Positions 60,357-64,000 of a stretch of 64,000 nucleotides of DNA are shown in pieces (position 1 is the first letter of the stretch; every line of letters begins with the position of its first letter). Source of the stretch: Alicyclobacillus acidocaldarius subsp. acidocaldarius Tc-4-1 (GTDB taxonomy: Bacteria; Bacillota; Bacilli; Alicyclobacillales; Alicyclobacillaceae). The notes under the pieces were generated by a model. That model ran no database searches. It was not told where the DNA came from and saw nothing but the letters and a program-made list of their open reading frames with translations. The position numbers and the translations under genes were made by a program. The stretch covers positions 848,765-912,764 of the forward strand of contig NC_017167.1 in the NCBI RefSeq assembly GCF_000219875.1, written 5' to 3'.

Positions 60357-61046
60357 ATGGCACCCGTGGAAAAGACGCGTCACCTGCTGCTCGTATATCC
60401 CCATCCCGATGACGAGTCGTTCGGCAAGGCCGGGACCGTGATCTTGTTCACCCGCGCGGGCACGCCCGCCACCCTCATCTGCGGCACGCTCGGCGAACTG
60501 GGGCGCAACATGGGCAACCCTCCTATCGCCAACCGGGAGACCCTCCCGAAGATTCGCCGGAAGGAGCTTGAACAGGCGTGCGAGATCCTCGGCATTCGGG
60601 ATCTCCGATTGCTGGGCCTGCGGGACAAGACTGTCGAATTTGAAGATCCCGAGCGAATCGCAGATCGCATCGAGGCCGTGATCCGCGAGGTAAAGCCGTC
60701 GATTCTCATGACGTATTATCCTGGGCTCGGGGTGCATCCCGATCACGACGCCATGTCGAGTGCGGCGGTGATCGCCGTCAAGCGGCTGCCCAAAGAGGAG
60801 CGGCCAGTCATCTGGGGTTCGGCGGTCGTGCACGAGCCCGAGAAGATCCTCGGCGATCCCGACTTTGTGATCGACGTGTCGAGCGTCCTGGATCAGAAGC
60901 TGGCGGCGATGAAGGCCCACCGCTCGCAGTTCTCGGGCATCTTCGCGCGGGTGGAGGAGGCGCTCGCCGCTGGAGGACCGGCGCGGGAAGAAGTGTTGCG
61001 CCTGTTGGGCACGGAGCGGTATTGGGTCTACCGGATCGACGATTGA
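60357..61046 (+). CDS. bshB2: Bacillithiol biosynthesis deacetylase BshB2
   Basis: 229 residues of the PIG-L/LmbE fold. The zinc-binding motif is YPHPDDESFGKAG, with the third ligand in GVHPDHDAMS. It removes acetyl from GlcNAc-malate in bacillithiol synthesis and can also act on bacillithiol conjugates. The gene starts three bases after yojF, with GGAGGAGG in the end of that gene. Bacillithiol is the main low-molecular-weight thiol of Bacillota, which supports the host assignment. Confidence 0.92.
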   Translation: MAPVEKTRHLLLVYPHPDDESFGKAGTVILFTRAGTPATLICGTLGELGRNMGNPPIANRETLPKIRRKELEQACEILGIRDLRLLGLRDKTVEFEDPERIADRIEAVIREVKPSILMTYYPGLGVHPDHDAMSSAAVIAVKRLPKEERPVIWGSAVVHEPEKILGDPDFVIDVSSVLDQKLAAMKAHRSQFSGIFARVEEALAAGGPAREEVLRLLGTERYWVYRIDD

Positions 61047-61057
61047 GGAGGGTCCGC

Positions 61058-61525
61058 ATGATCCGCGTCCTATTTGTGTGTCTCGGAAACATCTGTCGAT
61101 CCCCGATGGCGGAGGCGGTCTTTCGCGACATGGTCCGAAAAGCCGGCCTCGAGGGTGAAATTGAGGTCGATTCCGCCGGCATCGGCGACTGGCACGCTGG
61201 CGACCCGCCGCATCACGGGACGCGCCGCGTGCTCGAACAAAACGGCATCGACTACGCGGGCATCGTGAGCCGGCAGATTCGTCCGGAGGACCTCGAGCGG
61301 TTCGACTACATCGTCGCGATGGACGAGTCCAACATGCGCGCCCTCGAGCGGCTCGGCGCGAAGCGGTCGGAACGCGTGTTCCGGCTGCTCGATCTCGTCC
61401 CCGACGAGCCGGACGAAGTGCCGGATCCGTACTACGACGGCCGCTTCGAAGAAGTGTATCGCCTGGTGCGCCTCGGCTGCGAGGCACTTCTCCGCCGCAT
61501 CCAGGCGGATCTCGCCAAGACCTGA
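61058..61525 (+). CDS. Low-molecular-weight protein tyrosine phosphatase
   Basis: 155 residues. The P-loop VCLGNICRSP holds the nucleophile Cys and Arg; the general acid Asp is in VPDPYYDG near residue 120. It dephosphorylates phosphotyrosine or phosphoarginine; YfkJ and YwlE are the Bacillus relatives. AGGAGGG lies 12 bp after the bshB2 stop, so it is the last gene of the yojF-bshB2 operon. Confidence 0.93.
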   Translation: MIRVLFVCLGNICRSPMAEAVFRDMVRKAGLEGEIEVDSAGIGDWHAGDPPHHGTRRVLEQNGIDYAGIVSRQIRPEDLERFDYIVAMDESNMRALERLGAKRSERVFRLLDLVPDEPDEVPDPYYDGRFEEVYRLVRLGCEALLRRIQADLAKT

Positions 61526-61547
61526 CCCCGTCTCGTTTTCTTTCATC

Positions 61548-61574
61548 CGCGGGCCCGGGATCTCCGGGCCCGCG
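61548..61574. terminator. GC-rich hairpin after the phosphatase gene
   Basis: CGCGGGCCCGG (61548-61558) pairs perfectly with CCGGGCCCGCG (61564-61574). No T tract follows, so it may only stabilise the mRNA end. Confidence 0.5.
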
Positions 61575-61647
61575 CTCGTCTTCGGCACCCACGCACCTCC
61601 ATCGGCATACACATGGGCGAACGGCTGAATCGAGTGGAGGATCCGAC

Positions 61648-62121
61648 ATGAAGACCATGTATCGAAACCCACTGCGGCGCGTGCGCACTGTGTTTCTCGA
61701 AGGCGTGTATCCCGACGGCCCGCTCGCCGGGCGAACCTTGGCCGCCGCTCGCTTGCCGCGCGGCAGCGTCTACCAGGTATGGATTGGTGGCGGAGATGAC
61801 GTTGCCGAATGGGCGCGCCGCGCGCGAGGAAAGCTAGGCGGCACCGTCGCGGTCGGCGCGTGGCAGGACGCACACCGGTTTGAGTTGTCCGTTGAGCGGT
61901 GGCGCCCGCTTTCGGCCATTGCGCCGAAAAGCGAGGGCAAGCGGGTGGCTGGGCTGGCGCGCCCGTTCCTTTTCGCCATGGCGGCTGCGGATCGTTACTT
62001 CATCGAGACGCACGACGGCGCCTCAGACGCCGAGATTGTGGTGCGCGATGCGAGCGGGGAGCGCTGGCCCGCAGGCACGTGGCGCGACTTTCTCCCCAAG
62101 CGAGTTCACCCTGTGCGTTAA
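61648..62121 (+). CDS. Conserved-looking protein of unknown function
   Basis: 157 residues starting MKTMYRNPLRRVRTVF, with GGAGG upstream. It is soluble, basic, and rich in Arg, Ala and Trp (VYQVWIGGGDDVAEWARR, GAWQDAHRFELSVERWRP, DRYFIETHDG). No motif is recognised and no partner gene is obvious. Codon choice and GC content match the neighbours, so it is probably a resident gene. Confidence 0.6.
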   Translation: MKTMYRNPLRRVRTVFLEGVYPDGPLAGRTLAAARLPRGSVYQVWIGGGDDVAEWARRARGKLGGTVAVGAWQDAHRFELSVERWRPLSAIAPKSEGKRVAGLARPFLFAMAAADRYFIETHDGASDAEIVVRDASGERWPAGTWRDFLPKRVHPVR

Positions 62122-62262
62122 AAAATATGACGAATCCAAAGAAAAATCTTTATCTATGTAAACTATCATTACAAAATGCATTGATCCGACCCCCGCGATG
62201 CGCTACGCTACAGACAACAGGGCACGCCCTGGTCCGCATTCTCTCGCGGAGGGTCGATCTCG

Positions 62263-62430
62263 ATGGAACCGCCATTCGAAACGGTCATCTTCACGCAGGC
62301 CGACGAAGCTCGCAACGAGTTGATGATGCGGGAGCTCAAGGAAGCGGTGGAACGGAGCCAAATCCGCGTCGTCGACATTCGGCGGTATCGGGATCAGTTG
62401 ATCGTCACCTTTCGCCGGCTCTCGTCCTGA
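62263..62430 (+). CDS. Small hypothetical protein, 55 residues
   Basis: ATG 62263 follows GGAGGG at nine bases. The peptide starts MEPPFETVIFTQADEARNEL and ends with RRYRDQLIVTFRRLSS. A central amphipathic helix (MMRELKEAVERSQI) and two short strands suggest a small folded protein. A terminator lies about 70 bp downstream. Upstream, 62122-62262 is AT-rich (AAAAATATG, TTTATCTATG, AAACTATCATTAC), unlike the rest of the window, and likely holds its promoter. Confidence 0.55.
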   Translation: MEPPFETVIFTQADEARNELMMRELKEAVERSQIRVVDIRRYRDQLIVTFRRLSS

Positions 62431-62496
62431 GACGGGCGGGAGCCGCCCCGGCCACGCGCCGGTCGCTTCAGGCTGTCCACGCCACTCCTTCTCCTG

Positions 62497-62526
62497 GGCG
62501 GATCGACTGGATCCGCCTTCTTTTTT
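62497..62526 (+). terminator. Intrinsic terminator after the small gene
   Basis: GGCGGATC (62497-62504) pairs with GATCCGCC (62510-62517), followed by TTCTTTTTT. Confidence 0.85.
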
Positions 62527-62607
62527 GTGCTCCTCCGCACTCTTTGTTCGGGCGAGTGGTTTTGGACACGGCGAGCAGTATAATGAAGGCAGAAGGGAGC
62601 GAGCGCC

Positions 62608-62928
62608 GTGGAAGAGATCCGCACGAGCGATAGGTATCGGGAAGCGGTGCAATCGGGCCGCGTGGTGGTGGAATTCTATGCGACGTGGTGCCCGGACTGC
62701 CGTCGCATTGAACCATATTTGGGCGAATGGGAGGAAAAGTACCGAGGGCAATTCACCTTGATCCGTGTAAACCGGGACGAGGTGCCAGAGCTGGCGGAAG
62801 AGCTCCAGATTCTCGGAATTCCGACCTTCCTCGTGTATGACCAAGGCCGCGAGGTCAAGCGGCTCTTCAGTCGGGATGCGAAGTCCAAGGAGCAGGTGGA
62901 GCAGTTCTTGGACAAGGCGTATGCCTGA
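62608..62928 (+). CDS. Thioredoxin-family protein with CPDC motif
   Basis: 106 residues. FYATWCPDCRRIEPYLG is the active site, with Pro-Asp between the cysteines instead of Gly-Pro; IPTFLVYDQGREVKR contains the cis-Pro loop. The motif resembles YtpP/YdbP-type thioredoxin-like proteins, some of which act in bacillithiol or general thiol homeostasis. GTG 62608 follows GGGAG. It is flanked by terminators, so it is monocistronic. Confidence 0.9.
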   Translation: MEEIRTSDRYREAVQSGRVVVEFYATWCPDCRRIEPYLGEWEEKYRGQFTLIRVNRDEVPELAEELQILGIPTFLVYDQGREVKRLFSRDAKSKEQVEQFLDKAYA

Positions 62929-62941
62929 TTTGTGCGATCAC

Positions 62942-62973
62942 GGCCGCGGGCGGATAACGCCCTTGCGGCCTTT
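62942..62973 (+). terminator. Intrinsic terminator of the thioredoxin-like gene
   Basis: GGCCGCGGGCG (62942-62952) pairs with CGCCC, a TT bulge and GCGGCC (62958-62970); TTT follows. Confidence 0.75.
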
Positions 62974-63000
62974 CGCGTCAGGAGAGGGGCAGAGAGCGGT

Positions 63001-64000
63001 ATGACGTCGTTGCACCACTTTTTTCATCCGAAGGTGGTTGCCGTCGTGGGCGCGTCGAGGAACAAGGATCGACTCGGCCACGTTCTGTTTCGTCACATCC
63101 TAAACAGCGACTTTCGCGGGACGGTGTACCCCGTCAATCCGTCCGCGCAATCAGTGGCCGCGGTTCGCGCCTACCCCAGCCTGCGCGACGTCCCGGAACC
63201 CGTCGATCTGGCGGTGCTGGTGGTGCCAGCGTCGCAGGTCTTGTCCGTCATCGATGACGTGATTGCGGCGGGCATCAAGCACGTGATGATCTTGTCGTCT
63301 GGGTTTTCCGATATGGATAAGCCTGGAGAAGAGTTGGAGCGCGAGATTTCGGAAAAGCTGCGCGCGGCGGGATGCCGTCTCATTGGCCCCAACAGCCTCG
63401 GTCTCATCCAGATGGACAGCGAGACGCGGCTCAACGCGAGCTTTGCGCCGAAGGTGCCAGAGTACGGTCACGTCGCCATCGCGTCGCATTCCGGCGCGCT
63501 CGGGATCACCATTCTGGACTATGCGGCCTACATTGGCTTGGGCGTCGCGAGCTTCGTCAGCCTGGGCAACCGCGCGGACGTCTCGGGCAACGACTTGCTG
63601 CAATATTGGGGCGACGATCCGGCCATCGAAATGATTCTCCTGTACCTCGAGTCGTTTGGGAATCCGAGGAATTTCTCTCGGCTCGCCCGGCGCATCACCC
63701 GCCAGAAGCCCATCCTGGCTGTGAAGAGCGCACGGACGCCCGTCGGGCACGATGTGGCGAACGCGCGGACCGTCTCCGTGGCGGCCGAAGACGCGACCGT
63801 GGAGGCGATGTTCCAACAGGCCGGCGTCATCCGCGTGGACACGCTACAGGAACTGTTTGATGTCGCTGTGCTGCTGAAGGCGGGTCCCACGCGCGGCGGG
63901 CGGCGGGTGGCGGTCGTGACCAACACCGCCGGAGGGGCCGTGATGACGGTCGACCGCATTGTCCGGGAGGGGCTGGAATTCGTCGGGCCGGTCATCAACG
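63001..64000 (+). CDS. NDP-forming acyl-CoA synthetase, N-terminal part (cut by window edge)
   Basis: ATG 63001 with AGGAGAGGGG upstream opens a frame that runs past the window end (333 codons seen). It starts HHFFHPKVVAVVGASRNKDR, the CoA-binding Rossmann domain, followed by LPS-type segments VMILSSGFSD, LIGPNSLGLI, IASHSGALGITILD and VSLGNRADVSGNDLL. This is the alpha-type part of ADP-forming acetyl-CoA synthetases and of protein-acetyltransferase fusions. In Bacillota the full protein is usually about 700 residues. Its role would be acyl-CoA/ATP interconversion; which acid is used cannot be seen. Confidence 0.88.
   Translation, partial: MTSLHHFFHPKVVAVVGASRNKDRLGHVLFRHILNSDFRGTVYPVNPSAQSVAAVRAYPSLRDVPEPVDLAVLVVPASQVLSVIDDVIAAGIKHVMILSSGFSDMDKPGEELEREISEKLRAAGCRLIGPNSLGLIQMDSETRLNASFAPKVPEYGHVAIASHSGALGITILDYAAYIGLGVASFVSLGNRADVSGNDLLQYWGDDPAIEMILLYLESFGNPRNFSRLARRITRQKPILAVKSARTPVGHDVANARTVSVAAEDATVEAMFQQAGVIRVDTLQELFDVAVLLKAGPTRGGRRVAVVTNTAGGAVMTVDRIVREGLEFVGPVIN

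Noticed and set aside
1-64000. CRISPR array, tRNA or rRNA genes, prophage
   Set aside because: No regularly spaced short repeats, no tRNA cloverleaf with a CCA end and no phage structural genes were noticed while reading.

Overview
The window is GC-rich (roughly 60 percent or more by eye) and reads as the chromosome of a spore-forming Bacillota close to Alicyclobacillus. The support is bacillithiol synthesis (yojF-bshB2), a YjcZ-type sporulation miniprotein, a YrhG/YrhE/YrhD-like formate cluster, oligoendopeptidase F, BmrCD-like exporters and Gram-positive style ribosome binding sites with frequent GTG and TTG starts. The genus is inference; the gene content is seen directly. No rRNA, tRNA or CRISPR array was found.

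Layout. Positions 1-2300: the end of an MFS permease, a cupin and a zinc alcohol dehydrogenase. Positions 2300-13230: two heterodimeric ABC exporters (2506-6370 and 9565-13226) separated by an AcuI/YhdH reductase and oligopeptidase B. The first exporter has an unannotated 26-codon leader peptide, competing hairpins and an intrinsic terminator, and its second subunit carries a 1-nt frameshift. Positions 13300-19940: a secreted protein, a LigB-type dioxygenase, then MpsC, a formate/nitrite channel, a 994-residue formate dehydrogenase and DUF1641. The channel and dehydrogenase sit behind a structured RNA that contains a terminator and a plausible antiterminator. Positions 20000-22815: NDH-2, a 33-residue YjcZ-like protein, a rhodanese and an aldo/keto reductase.

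Positions 22900-32230 are the accessory part: two almost identical IS607-family elements (serine recombinase TnpA plus TnpB) in opposite orientation around cimA and an MFS gene. The left copy sits in a broken transporter gene. The right copy splits aspD (aspartate 4-decarboxylase), which also has an in-frame amber codon. Just downstream an FTR1-type iron permease has a DtxR/IdeR-like box between its -35 and -10 elements.

Positions 33300-64000 are mostly single genes and short operons: HAD hydrolase, phosphodiester glycosidase, lipoprotein, PepF, Tag, trxA-msrA, ABC ATPase, YceI/HxlR divergent pair, NagA, Sat, OhrR, DUF2071, GluQ, aldehyde dehydrogenase, TrmB, cysteine hydrolase, an Asp-box propeller lipoprotein, an SGNH esterase, a Bcr/CflA exporter coupled to a HelD-type helicase, an AraC regulator, a DHA2 exporter, GNAT, DUF985 cupin, yojF-bshB2-LMW phosphatase, a thioredoxin-like protein and the start of an NDP-forming acyl-CoA synthetase. 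The recurring theme is drug and redox or thiol stress handling in an aerobic heterotroph that can oxidise formate into the quinone pool. The strongest new leads are the two RNA attenuators (2310-2486 and 15288-15423), the IS607 pair with the doubly broken aspD, and the iron-box promoter at 32141-32170.
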